From positions 66,439,478 through 66,503,477 of the forward strand of contig CM066738.1 in the NCBI GenBank assembly GCA_033961575.1: 64,000 bases of DNA, written 5' to 3'. Of this stretch, positions 10,926-21,745 are shown piece by piece (position 1 is the stretch's first letter; the number at the start of each line of letters is the position of its first letter). A program made the position numbers and the translations under genes. This DNA comes from Aselliscus stoliczkanus. Lineage: Eukaryota > Chordata > Mammalia > Chiroptera > Hipposideridae. The notes under the pieces were generated by a model. The model saw only the letters and a program-made list of their open reading frames with translations. It had not been told where the DNA came from and did not search any database.

Positions 10926-11802
10926 ATGGGGAGACAAAGAAACACAACCCAAATAAAGGAATAGAAGAAACTTCCTGAATCAGTGGAACTAGAGGAAATA
11001 GAGGTAAACAACCTATTGGAGACAGAGTTCAGAACACGGATTATTAGAATGTTCAAGGAAATTAATGAAAATATAAAGAAGGATAGAGAAATCATGAAAA
11101 GCAACCAGCTAGAACTTAAGAATGCAATTACTGAATTAAATAACAAACTTGATGGAATGACTAGCAGATTGGATGAAGCAGAAAATCGAATCAGTGACTT
11201 AGAAGACAAGATAGCAGAGATCACCAAAGCAGAACAACAAAAAGAAAAAAGAATGAAAAACATTGAACACAGTTTAAGAGAGTTGGGGGACAACCTCGCA
11301 TGCAATAACCGACGGATCATTGGAATACGAGAAGGAGAAGAGAGGGAGCAAGGGATTGAGAGCATATTTGAAGTAATAATGTCTGAAAACTTCCCTAACT
11401 TGGCAAAGGACATTGAAATATAAGACCAGGAAGTGCAGAGAGTTCCAACCAGGATGATCCCAAACAGGCCCACACCAAGACACATTATAGTGAAAAATGG
11501 CAAGGGTTAAGGACAAAGACAGAATCCTTAAAGCAGCAAGGGAAAGGCAGCAAGTTACTTACAAGGGTACCCCCATAAGATTATCAACTGACTTTTCTAC
11601 AGAAACTCTGCAGGTCAGAAGGAAGAGGCAGGAGGTTTTCAAAGTGATGAAAAATAAAGGCCTACAACTCAGATTGCTGTATCCAGCAAGGTTATCCTTT
11701 AAAATTGAAGGCGAGATAAGGAGCTTTGCAGAAAAGAATAAGTTAAGGGAATTCATTACCACCAAGTCAGCTTTGCAGGAAATGGTAAAAGGGCTTCTTT
11801 AA
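10926..11802 (+). pseudogene. L1 ORF1 pseudogene (full-length copy)
   Basis: The frame opens at an ATG at 10926 reading MGRQRN, meets a stop near 10962, and resumes as a long block (10983-11423) with a heptad-rich coiled coil including RISDLEDKIAEI, the RhxxhE-type trimer motif of L1 ORF1 proteins. The start of the RNA-binding domain (RRIIGIREGEE) and SENFPNLAKDIEI follow before a second stop. A frameshift then leads to the C-terminal block at 11497-11802 (RVKDKDRILKAARERQQVTY, ending GLL). At least two stops and one frameshift make it non-functional. Confidence 0.85.
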
Positions 11803-11853
11803 GTAGAAGAGAAAAACAACCTAACTAAGAAAGACTAGGAACACAAATAACAA

Positions 11854-14800
11854 AATGGCAATAAATACACACATATGAATAATCACATTAAATGTAAATG
11901 GATTAAATGCTCTAATAAAAAGACATAGGGTGGCTGAATGGATAAGAAAGCAAGACCCCAGCATATGCTGTATATAAGAGACTCACCTCAGATCAAAAGT
12001 CTCATTCAGGCTGAAAGTAAAGGGATGGAGTAAAATATTTCATGTAAATAGAACTGAGAGAAAAGCTGGAGTAGCGATACTTATATCAGATGAAATGGAC
12101 TTTAAATTGAAGAATATAACAAAGGACAAAGAAGGACACTTCGTGAACACAGTTGAAATCCCAATGAAGCTGAATGAAAGGAAATGAGCCAGGTCACACC
12201 AGAAAGATGGAAGTCTGTGTTACCCTAATATTTCACCCTGGTACAGACTAGGAAGCCCAACTGTGGTGCATTCTGGTCTCGTCTCCCTCCGCCAGGCCTC
12301 TACCAGGTAGCACTTCCAACCAGCTCAAAAGTTAGAGAGTTTGCTTAAGATTCAAGAGTGGTTAACTAAAATGGAGCAGTGGAAAAGATAGAAGTCCAAC
12401 AGGAAGGTTTCAGTGTGCAGAGAGAAACGTCCATAAAGGGGTCCTGAGAGAACCCATTTAACTCAGCAGTTGAAGAAGTACCCAAGATTTGGTTGTCCTG
12501 AGCAGATGTGACAGGAGAGGCAGACCCAGAAATGCACTCATCAGTCTGCCTTCTGGGCTAAGGAGTCTGTCCTAGCACAGAAATAGGCACCATCCCCTCC
12601 GAGTGGATCAAGGTGTTGACTAAATAACCACATTCACTCTTTGCTTACTACTAGGTTTTTCATTGTCACCATAAGATGAACCTCTGGTTCAGCTACAGAT
12701 GTGAAAATAAATGGAAGTTGATTGCTTGTCTAGAAAGCAAAAAAAAAAAAAAAAAAAAAGACACTTCATAATAATGAATGGATGCACCAACAAGAGGACA
12801 TAACCCTAGTAAATATCTATGCACCTAACATAGGAGCTCCTAAATATATAAAACAGATATTATCAGACATAAAGACAGAGATCAACAGTAACACTATCAT
12901 AGCAGGGGACTTCAACAGCCCGCTGTCACCAATGGAAATGGACAGATCCTCCAGACAGAAAATCCATGCAGAAACAGCGAGCTTAAAGGACACATTAGAC
13001 CAGCTGGATTTAACTAATATATTCAGAGCATTTCACTCCAAAGCTACAGAATATACATTCTTTTCAAGTGCACATCGATCATTTTCTAAGATAGACAACA
13101 TGTTAGGCCACAAAACAAGTCTCAATAAATTTAAGAAGACTGAAATCATTTCAAGTGCATTCTCTGACCACAATGCTATGAAACTTGAAATCAATTATAA
13201 GAAGAAATCTGGGAAGCTGATAAATAAATGGAGGCTAAATAACATGCTACTAAATAGTGAGTGGGTCACAAATGAGATCAAGGAGGAAATCAGAAGATAC
13301 TTCGAGACAAACGAAAATGAAAACACCATGACCCAAAATCTCTGAGATGCTGCGAAAGCAGTCCTAAGAGGGCAGTTCATAACAGTGCAGGCCTACCTAA
13401 AGAAGGAAGAAAAATCTCAAATCAACAGGTTATCCTTATACCTAAGGGAGCTGGAAAAAGAACAGAAAAGAAGCCCAAGGAGAGTACAAGAAAGGAGGTA
13501 ATAAAGACCACAGCAGAAATAAACAATATAGAGAACAGAAAAACAATACAAAAGATCAATGAAACCAAGAGCTGGTTTTTTGAGAAGATAAACAAAATTG
13601 ACAAACCTCTAGCCAGGCTCATCAAAAAAAAAAAAAAAAAAAAAAAAAAGAGAGAGCGAGGACTCAAATTAGTAAAATCAGGAACGATTGAGGGGAAATG
13701 ACTACAGACATCAGAGAAATACAAAAAGTTCTAAGAAATTACTATGAGCAACTATTTGCCAAAAAATTTGATAATCTGGAAGAAATGGATAATTTTCTAG
13801 AAGCATACAACCTTCCAAAACTAACTCAAGAAGAAACAGAAAATCTAAATAGCCTAATTACTACCAAGGAAATTGAATCAGTAATTGGCAAGCTCCCAAA
13901 AAACAAAAGCCCTGGACCAGACGGCTTCAGAAGTGAATTTTATCAAACATTCAAAAAAGAACTATCACCTATTCTTCTCAAACTATTCCAAAAAATCCAG
14001 AAGGAGGGAAGGCTCCCAAACTCTTTTTATGAAGCCACTATCACCCTGATTCCAAAACCAGATAAAGACAGCACAAAAACGGAAAACTACAGGTCAATCT
14101 CCCTGATGAATGTAGATGCAAAAATTCTCAATAAAATATTAGGAAACAGAATTCATCAATATATTAAGAAGATCATACATCATGATCAAGTGGGTTTCAT
14201 CCCTAGTATGCAAGGCTGGTTCAACATCCGTAAATCAATTAATGTGATACACCACATCAACAAAATGAAGAATAAAAATCACATGGTCATATCAATAGAT
14301 GCAGAAAAAGCATTTGATAAAATCCAACAGCCATTTATGTTAAAAACTCTTAGCAAAGTGGGAACACAGGGATCATATCTCAACATAATAAAGGCCATAT
14401 GTGGAAAACCTACAGCTAACATCATACTCAATGGGGAAAAGCTAAAACCATTCCCCTTAAGATCAGGAACAAGACAAGGCTCTCCAATTTCTCCTCTTTT
14501 ATTCAACATAGTTCTGGAAGTTCTAGCCACAGCAATCAGACAAGAAAAAGAAATAAAAGGCATCCAAATTGGGAAGGAAGAAGTAAAATTGCCATTATAT
14601 GCAGATGACACGATACTGTATATAGAAAACCCCAAAGACTCCATCAAAAAAATATTGGAACTGATAGACGAATTCAGTAAAGTAGCAGGATATAAAATCA
14701 ATGTTCAGAAATCAGTGGCATTTGCATATACCAATAACAAACTAACGGAAGGAGAAATTAAGAAAACTGTCCTATTTACAATTGCTTCAAGAACTATAAA

Positions 14801-16325
14801 ATACCTAGGAATAAATTTAACCAAAGAAGTAAAATATCTGTACTCAGAAAATTATAAGACACTGAAGAAAGAAGTAAAAGAAGATACAAATAAATGGAAA
14901 CACCTACCATGCTAATGGATAGGAAGAATTAATATAGTTAAAATGTCCATACTGCCTAAAGCAACATATAGATTGAATGCAATTCCTATGAAACTACCAA
15001 GGGCATTTTTCACAGAAATAGAAAATATAATCCTAAAATTTACATGGAACCATAAAATACGCCGAATAGCCTCGGCAATGCTGAGAAATAAGAACAAAGT
15101 CGGGGGGATCACGCTACCAGACATCAAAACATACTACAAGTCTACAGTAATCAAGACAGTATGGTATAGGCATAAAAACAGGCACATAGATCAGTGGAAC
15201 AGAACAGAGAGCCCAGAAATAAATCCAGATATTTACAGACAGTTAATCTATGACAAGGGAAGCAAGAATTTACATTGGAGTAAAGGTAGTCTATTCAATA
15301 AATGGTGCTGGGAAAATTGGACTGACACCTGCACAAAAAATGAAACTGGACCACCTCCTTACGCCATATACAAGAACAAATTCAAAATGGATTAAAGACT
15401 TAAATGTAAGACCTGAAACCATAAAACTCCTAAAAGAAAATATAGGGAGTACATTTGCAGACATTACCCGGAGCAATATTTTTACTGATACGTCCCTGCG
15501 GGCAAAGGAAGTAAAAGAAAAAATGAACATATGGGATTATATCATACTTAAAAGTTTTTTCACAACAAAGGAACCATCAATAAAACAAAAAGGAAGCCTA
15601 CTGATTGGGAGAATATAGTCACCAACGAGATATCTGACAAGGGGTTAATATCCAAAATTTATAAAACACCCATGCAACTCAACACCAAAAAAACAAACAA
15701 CCCAATTAGAAAATGAGCAGAAGATATGAAGAGACATTTCTCTAAAGAGGACATACAGATGGCCAACAGGCATATTAAAAAATGTTCAGCCTCACTGGTC
15801 ATTAGGGAAATGCAAATAAAAACCACAATGAGATACCACCTCACTCTGGTCAGAATGGCTATCATCAATAAATCAACAAACAAGTGCTGGCAGAGCTATT
15901 GGGAAAAGGGGACCCTGCTGTACTGTTGGTGGGATTGCAGATTGGTGCAGCCACTACGGAAGTCAATATGGAGGTATCTCAAAAAACTGGATATGGAACT
16001 ACCTTTTGACCCAGCAATTCCACTCCTAGGTATTTATCCTGAAAAACTCAAGACACTGATTCAAAAAAATATATGCACCCCTATGTACATTGCAGCGCTA
16101 TTTACAATAGCCAAGACTTGGAAACAACCGAAATGCCCATTGGTAGATGACTGGATTAAGAAACTGTGGTACATTTATACAATGGAGTATTACTCCGCTA
16201 TAAAGAAGAATGAAATCGTACCATTTGCAATGATATGGATGGGCCTAGAGACTATTATGTTAAGTGAAATAAATCAATCAGAGAAATACAAATACCATAT
16301 GATCTCACTTATGTGTGGAATCTGA
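11854..16325 (+). pseudogene. L1 ORF2 pseudogene (endonuclease-reverse transcriptase)
   Basis: ORF2 nicks DNA and copies L1 RNA at the nick. The amino end (MAINTHI, then ITLNVNGLNALIKRHR) begins at 11854; the frame is broken by a retrocopy at 12143-12756 and resumes at 12768. Endonuclease motifs are visible in 12782-13345: NIYAPN, AGDFN, and SDHNAM. The reverse transcriptase block (13698-14915) has KSPGPDGF, the KAFDKI block, [13 protein letters not shown] and the catalytic LYADD. C-terminal parts lie in two further frames (14943-15395 and 15726-16325), ending SLMCGI. A run of 26 A at 13624-13649 lies at one of the breaks. It cannot make a full protein. Confidence 0.92.
12143..12756 (+). pseudogene. 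Unidentified processed retrocopy inside L1 ORF2
   Basis: The L1 reading is interrupted just after aaggacacttc (12132-12142) and continues after aaagacacttc (12757-12767), an 11-bp target duplication with one difference. The insert is not L1, ends with gaaaataaatgg (an AATAAA signal near 12705) and a long A run, and so is a reverse-transcribed mRNA. The first codons can be read as VNTVEIPMKLNERK then stop, which would make the rest a 3'UTR, but this reading is a guess. I do not recognise the parent gene. Confidence 0.75.
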
Positions 16326-16829
16326 AAAACTGAATGAATGAGCAATGTAAACAGAAACTGTCTCATAGATATAGAGGAAAAACAGCGTTGCTAGTTGGGA
16401 GGGGGGTGGATATGAGGGAGAAGGGGAAGGGATTAGACAGCAAAAATAGGCAACTACAATATTGCCACAGGGATATGAAAGACAGTTCGGGGAATATAAT
16501 TAATAATGTTGTAAATATTTTGTGGGGTGTCAGATGGTCACATGTCTTGTTGTGGAGACCATTTCATGGATGGAGTAGAGGCTTGATCACTGCACTGTAC
16601 ACCTGAAGTGGAGGTTGTATACCAATTGTAATTGATTATATATAGACAGACACAGGATGTGGATTATACTGTGGAAGGGTGTCAGAGGAAGTGTAATATA
16701 TATGATATGGGGGGAGGAGTGGGGTGGTTAATTGGGGGTGGGGCAGTCACTTTGAGGGGTAAAAAGTATAACTATTGCACTGTGTTGTACACTTGAAACT
16801 AATTTAAAATAAATAAATTTTTTTTAAAA
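16326..16829 (+). other. L1 3'UTR of the full-length copy
   Basis: After the ORF2 stop comes a G-rich block (gttgggaggggggtgg near 16395), then the segments caatattgccacagggatat and ttgtacacttgaaactaatt that mark the L1 3' end throughout this window, and an A/T-rich tail. There is one copy of the G-rich module here, while the HAL1-like copies have two. Confidence 0.85.
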
Positions 16830-16985
16830 AAAAGCCCAGGCCCTGGAACCAGACAGCCTTAAGCAAGTTAATTAACTTCACCTCACTTTCTTCATTGTAT
16901 GATTTATGGATTTGTGAGGATGAAGTGTGTTAGTATATGAAAAGTGTTTACAAAATGTTAAAATGGCACCAGTAATGTATGAGGA
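16830..16985 (+). repeat. MIR SINE, split by the full-length L1
   Basis: The text from ccctggaaccagacagcctt through aagcaagttaattaacttcac resembles the mammal-wide MIR core. Its first bases are duplicated before the L1 (9119-9135), so the L1 landed in this MIR. Diverged, with no ends visible. Confidence 0.55.
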
Positions 16986-17834
16986 TATCAATTTTATTGT
17001 ATTTTTACTAAACTGGATTTTATTGAAAAATAATTTTTTAAGTATTTAAAATAATACCATTTTGATTTACATTTAAAAAGAGTTCTTTTTTCCCATTAAG
17101 AGGTTTTCTCAAACATCACTTTGGGAAAAATTCAAAATCATTAGGTCCTTGATGTTTGCAACACTTGCGAGGTTCACCTAAATAAAGGAAGGTCTTTCAG
17201 TTTCATGATGAAACCTTTTTCAAGCTTTTGAAGATCAGTTTCTCAGAAGGAAGTATCAAGTGCAAAGAAATTCTTACAATCTTATTTACAAGAAAGTTGA
17301 AAGTAAACCATGTCTTTCTAACCAAGTATTTGTGGAATAATATCTGTGTGAACACTTCAAAGACTTGACTTTAATTAAAGTCTTTTATAGACTAGGAAGA
17401 AATTACAAGGATTTGGAAGAAAAGATTTGGAAACGGAGAAAATGATAAAATGAAGCTAGTTTTATTTTGATTTTTATATCTGCCCTTAACTTTTCCCCCA
17501 AATTTATACTTCTATTATATTAACATGTTTTGCATGCTTTTTTTTTTCCAGACAGAGAGTTTAAAATCAAAGATTTCATGCAGAGTATAGAATCACAATA
17601 CTGGTAGTGGAATTTCACAGCTGTTTAGAATAATCTGGGCTAATGGGCTACCAAAGATCTACAGACAGGAAGAATGTAGAGATTAAAAAATAAATCTCCT
17701 ATGGGCATCGGTGAATAGAGGAGACATGCTACCATTTTAAAGTGAATGTTTGGAAAGTGAAAGCAGTCTACAGGGTAATTGTCATAAAAACTGGAGCAAA
17801 GACGCTCTTGCTCCTGCCCCTCCCCTTACCCCTC
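16986..17834. other. Unassigned DNA
   Basis: AT-rich with no coding frame or RNA gene that I can support. The 3' end runs into a GGAA microsatellite. Confidence 0.4.
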
Positions 17835-17913
17835 AGGAAGGAAGGAAGGAAGAAAGGAAGGAAGGAAGGAAGGAAGGAAGGAAGGAAGGAAGGAAGGAAG
17901 GAAGGAAGGAAAG
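17835..17913 (+). repeat. (GGAA)n microsatellite
   Basis: About 79 bp of nearly pure GGAA/AGGA tetranucleotides with one AGAAA interruption. It creates long low-complexity frames on both strands that are not genes. GGAA arrays can bind ETS factors in some settings; nothing here shows use. Confidence 0.95.
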
Positions 17914-18078
17914 AAAGCAAGCCAGCAGTTATCCCTCGTATTATGCCTTCCATATTATGCCTTCTGAGAATGAATGAATAGGGAGTATCACAGATTTGTG
18001 GAATGGTGATGTTACATTGCTATTCCAAATCTTGCGGAATATTTGTCTGAAATATTTTGGTTTGTACCTTAACAAATA

Positions 18079-18440
18079 TGAGGTGTGATCAGAAAATACA
18101 GTGAATGTTTGAATTAAAAAAATTTATTATAGTAAAAGACACATTGCCATTAATCTCCCTCAAAATACTCCCCCTTGCTTTGTACACACTTACCCATCAT
18201 TCTTGCCACTTTCTGAAGCAGTTCTGGAAGTCCTCTTTCTTGAGTGTCTTCAGTCACATGTCATTGCTCCCTCAATGTCCTGAATTGATTCAAAACGTTT
18301 ACCTTTTATGGTCATTTTTATTTGGGGGAAGAGCCAAAATTCACACAGTGCCAGATCCAGTGAATAAAGTAGATGAGGACACACCATAATGTTTTTATTT
18401 AACAGAAATTGCCATACCAGAAGTGATGTGACACGGAACC
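18079..18440 (-). mobile_element. Mariner fragment, minus orientation (family B)
   Basis: The outer end tgaggtgtgatcagaaaata follows a TA at 18077-18078. Reading on the minus strand gives TSLLVWQFLLNKNIMVCPH, then LDLALCEFWLFPQIKM and KGKRFESIQDIEGAM, the C-terminal catalytic part of a DD34D mariner transposase. The third acidic position (CDF in relatives) reads CEF. The fragment keeps only the 3' part of the element and abuts a second fragment in the opposite orientation at about 18440. Confidence 0.75.
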
Positions 18441-18712
18441 TTTCCACTGTGATCACAAAATACGGTGAATGCTGCTGCCAAGTGCTATCCAACAGAAAAG
18501 CAGGGATCTTCAATATGGGAAATGGTACATCAAGCCTTAATAACAGTATGTGACAAGTTTCAACTTGTTCAGTGCAGTTGGTCGAGTGTGAGCTACGGTT
18601 GACAGAAGGTGTTTTAAAGTGTGACATAAATCCTCCATCATGACAATGCTCCACATTACACATCACTTCTGGTATGGCAATTTCTGTAAAATAAAAACAT
18701 GGTGTGGGAGTA
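18441..18712 (+). mobile_element. Mariner fragment, plus orientation, 5' part (family B)
   Basis: It starts with a terminal-repeat-like tgtgatcacaaaatacggtg, skips most of the transposase coding region and reaches gacaatgctccacattacac (DNAPHYTSLLVWQFL, then a stop). The reading resumes after the RIDA/SINE block at about 20190, so those insertions split this copy. Internally deleted and non-functional. Confidence 0.7.
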
Positions 18713-19655
18713 GTCTCCAGTGGGGGTAATGTACCAGATTGTTCTTTTGGAGGGGCCTTAAATGAAAATGATTAGCTATGTCATCCTTGATCAGAAAGGT
18801 GATCTGCAACAGGAAAGCCCCAGGGGCCGTTGATCTTTACAGTCAAGCTGTGTTAGTTGACAGAACCATTTACATTTCAGGCCAGCTAGGCATGGACCCT
18901 TTAAGTGGACAGCTTGTGCCAGGAGGAATGGCAGAGGAAGCTAAAGAAGCTCTTACAAACATGGGTGAAATTCTGAAAGCTGCAGGCTGTGGCTTCACTA
19001 ATGTAGTAAAAACAATTGTCTTGCTGGCTGACATAAATGACTTTAGTACTGTCAGTGAAATCTATAAACAGTATTTCGAGAGTAATTTTCCTGAGAGAGA
19101 TGCTTACCAGATTCCTGCTTTGCCCAAAGGAGGCTGTGCTGAGATTGAAGCAGTAGCTGTCCAAGGCCCTTTCACAATAACATCGCTCTAAGGGGGCTTG
19201 GTGTTATTTAGTCTGGAATATTAATAATGTTTTTAAATGAACATCTTAATTTTTATAATCAATGTTGGAAAGTATAATACTCACTAAAATATCTGAAGTA
19301 TTATGGGAATACCATATAATAAAGGGAACTGAAGATGAATTAAAGATTAGATGATGAATCCAGTTACTGATGTTATAAAGTACACTTATGCACACTCATA
19401 TTACTAGATGTGAGAAAAGACCACACTTTGCATTGCGTAGTTACTCAAATAAATAAACGTAAAAGGAAATAATATGCAGGAAAGATGAGTTACTATTTCT
19501 GAGAAATAAAGAGTACACCTAATTCAGTTAAATCCTATTAATTTAATGGTGTGAAATATTTAGTTCTCATGTCAGATACATGATTCTGCTTTTACTTATG
19601 CAAAATTAAAGATTTAAGTTTGAATGGTAGAGGTAAAGGGAAAAAAAATGGACCA
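18713..19655 (+). mobile_element. Extent of the RIDA processed retrocopy
   Basis: Sequence between the two halves of the plus-strand mariner fragment that is not mariner and not the following SINE. It contains an intron-less RIDA reading frame and a 3'UTR-like tail with AATAAA signals (near 19450) and A-rich runs near 19650. Exact ends and target duplication were not resolved. Origin by L1-mediated reverse transcription is inferred from the lack of introns. Confidence 0.6.
18778..19191 (+). CDS. RIDA: Intact RIDA (UK114/HRSP12) retrocopy, 137 codons
   Basis: RIDA hydrolyses reactive enamine/imine intermediates made by pyridoxal-phosphate enzymes and acts as a trimer in cytosol and mitochondria. 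This single-exon frame starts MSSLIRKVI, has the usual 137-residue length and runs uninterrupted to SL-stop. Family landmarks are present: YSQAVLVDRTIYISGQLGMD (21-40), NMGEILKAAG (61-70), the active-site arginine position 107 in NFPERD, and EIEAVAVQGP near the end. From memory it differs from human RIDA at roughly 27 positions, among them P20L and I121A in otherwise conserved stretches. The parent gene has introns, so this is a retrocopy. It lies inside a broken mariner with no obvious promoter. It may be a young pseudogene or an expressed retrogene; the sequence alone does not decide. Confidence 0.85.
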   Translation: MSSLIRKVICNRKAPGAVDLYSQAVLVDRTIYISGQLGMDPLSGQLVPGGMAEEAKEALTNMGEILKAAGCGFTNVVKTIVLLADINDFSTVSEIYKQYFESNFPERDAYQIPALPKGGCAEIEAVAVQGPFTITSL

Positions 19656-19663
19656 AAAAAAAT

Positions 19664-20128
19664 TTGTTTTTTAAATATTTTATTGGGAAATTGGGGAAGG
19701 GGAACAGCATTGTGGAATCAGGGAAGGGGAACAGACATGTTGCTGTCCTTTTGTTCTTCAGTCTAGTTGTGGCGGACAAAGCTTCACTGGCTCATGTTGG
19801 TATTATGATCATTGTGCTCCTCCTGGCTGAGACGGTTGGTCACCCACCATTGGACGACTGCTTACGGTGGCTCATGGCGTCTCTGGACGGCTGTCAGCCC
19901 CTCATGCTGGCTACCAGCCACTCTTGGTAGCTCATGGAAACCAACCACAGCAGCCCATTGCTGGTCACTCATGGCAGCCCAGGTCCAGGTTGAGGTGTTA
20001 TTCACAATCTTAGCTGTAGAAGGTGCAGTATCACTGGTTCATGTGGGAACTGAACTGGCGGTCCTGCTGCTCAGAGCTCGCTCTCCCAAGCCAACTCTTA
20101 ACCAACTGAGCCACTCAGCCAATATTAT
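19664..20128 (-). repeat. Long tRNA-derived SINE
   Basis: On the minus strand it opens with a tRNA-like head (ggctgagtggctcagttggt, then ggttaagag), has a long non-tRNA body, and ends with ctgttccccttccccaattt and an AATAAAATATTT tail at the low-coordinate side. The same body and tail occur at 39232-39689. It sits within the mariner/RIDA block. I could not find a clear target duplication. Confidence 0.75.
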
Positions 20129-20189
20129 ATTGTTAATATTTTTCTAATGGAACTAAAATAGACATGCAGATTAAAACAAACAAACAAAA

Positions 20190-20486
20190 AACCCAAAACA
20201 CTACAGTGTGTCCTCATCCACTTTGTTTGCCGGATCTGGCATTGTGTGACTTCTGGCTCTTCCCCAAAGTCAGAATGATTCAGGACATCAAGGCAGCCAT
20301 AACAGCACAAATAAAGACACTCATGAAAGAGGACTTCCAGAACTACCTCAGAAAGTAGCAAGAATAATGGGATAAGTGTGTTCAAAGCAAGAGGGAGTAT
20401 TTTGAAGTGGATTATGGCAATGTGTTTTTTACTATAATAATTTTTTTTTAATTTAAGCATTCACTGTATTGTTTGATCACACCTCA
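20190..20486 (+). mobile_element. Mariner fragment, plus orientation, 3' part (family B)
   Basis: Continuation of the copy at 18441-18712: it reads CLPDLALCDFWLFPKVRM with the catalytic aspartate of the PDLA..CD block intact, and ends with the terminal repeat cactgtattgtttgatcaca...cctca, followed by TA at 20487-20488. It is a near mirror image of the 18079-18440 fragment. Confidence 0.75.
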
Positions 20487-20488
20487 TA

Positions 20489-21274
20489 CATTATCAATCT
20501 GGAAAAAACTTACTGAGGCAGTTTGCAAAAGTTTTATATTGCTAAATATTCATTAAGGCAATTTTACTGAACTTCTGTAGGTGAACTTGTTTGTTATTCG
20601 GTGGCATAAGTAATGACTTCAAATATCAAAGGAGGGATGTTTCAATTTTCTGAGAGTCAAATGGAAAATGAGCTCTGTTTAAATGAGGAAAGAAGGAGTT
20701 TCAGCTGCCTAAGCCAAGATGTCTGCAGACTTGGTTCTTTCATTTTGCTCTTCTGTTACATAAAAGAAAGAGCAGGAGTTGCTTGGAGCTGGGTGCCAGT
20801 GTCTGCAGCCCTAGTAGAGATACTGAGACTGAGAGAATAAGGAACTAATGTGGGAGTTTATAGCTGAAGAGCATGTTAGTAGTCAGAGCAGGAAGGCACA
20901 TATTTGGGAGGAAGCATAACTTAAGGGCCACAGAAGATAGCAGGACAATGATGAAAGAGACAACAAGGATCATCTACCAGAACAGACAGTAGATAAAAAA
21001 TTCAGGGCAGGTAAGACACTTGCAGCAGAAGATAGTTCAGTTGTCACAGTACATCCTGATCCTGAGTCAAGTTTCTGATCCATCTAGAGGACTCTACATA
21101 CTTTGTGCTGATTTGAGGGATAGCTCAAGTGCTGACAGGCCTTCTCTCAGAATATATTTGAACTTTATGAGGTGACCATTGTAGATAGCAGAAGTATTTC
21201 CTAAACTTTGTGCTGTGACAGATAATTACCAGTCACTCTGAAAAGAAAGCATGATAGGAAGATAAGCTCCTCTT
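20489..21274. other. Unassigned DNA
   Basis: No gene that I can support. A 75-codon frame at 20613-20840 lacks any recognisable domain. No nameable repeat. Confidence 0.4.
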
Positions 21275-21400
21275 GAACTTAGAAAGCCTGGGTCAAGTCC
21301 TATATCTGTCATTCAATAGCTTGGAGAAGATGACTCTCTGAGTCTCAGTTATCCAATTTACAAAACCAAGATATTAATATATTATACCTGTGTACTATAC
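21275..21400 (+). repeat. MIR SINE relic
   Basis: The series gcctgggtcaagtcctatat, ctgtcattcaatagcttgg, and ctgagtctcagttatccaat follows the MIR core order (a free-form text about visible elements of MIR). Diverged and without ends. Confidence 0.55.
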
Positions 21401-21599
21401 TGTAAAGTAGTGTAGGCTAAAATGTTTTATACTAACATGCTTTAAATGGTAATGTACAATGCCCACATCCTGGATTTTAATGAACAGAGGCTTACTTTGT
21501 TTGATATGCATTTTTATTCAAGCTATGTCTAATTGCTTAATAAAGTTTAAGTGAAGGAAAAATGTACATTGTGGGGAGGTTTTCAATATAAGGACAAGG

Positions 21600-21745
21600 T
21601 CCAAAGGTTTCGGGTCAAAGATTCTAATTGCATCACTTATTAGACTAAGAGGTGTGGCAGTAAGCAAGTTCCTTAAACTTAAATGAGATTCAATTTTCTT
21701 CATCTGAAAATAAGGATACTTATAAACACTTTATGTACTTTGAAG
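21600..21745 (+). repeat. MIR SINE relic
   Basis: The run gtaagcaagttccttaaact then tttcttcatctgaaaataag matches the MIR core pattern in the plus orientation. Old, no target duplication. Confidence 0.5.

Larger units (their letters stand above)
9136..16829 (+). mobile_element. Full-length but dead L1 retrotransposon
   Basis: Imperfect 17-bp direct repeats, aaaagcctagaccctgg (9119-9135) and aaaagcccaggccctgg (16830-16846), bound a complete L1 of about 7.1 kb plus a 0.6-kb nested retrocopy. The order is a long 5'UTR, ORF1 near 10926-11802, ORF2 from about 11854 to 16325, then a G-rich 3'UTR and an A-rich tail. Both ORFs carry stops and frameshifts. The 5'UTR is unlike that of the HAL1-like copies, so it belongs to another subfamily. 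It shows what an undeleted L1 of this genome looks like and serves as the internal reference for the deletions in the other copies. Confidence 0.9.

Noticed and set aside
10886..11503. 205-codon minus-strand frame with membrane-like composition
   Set aside because: Antisense of the L1 ORF1 in the full-length copy; its hydrophobic look comes from the complement of Lys/Glu-rich codons.
17742..17981. Lys/Arg/Glu-rich frames over the GGAA array
   Set aside because: Made by the microsatellite on all frames; no flanking coding signal.
18079..20486. A working composite transposon carrying the RIDA copy
   Set aside because: No intact transposase is present and the internal 5' terminal repeat and deletions fit nested debris better; kept only as a finding about structure.
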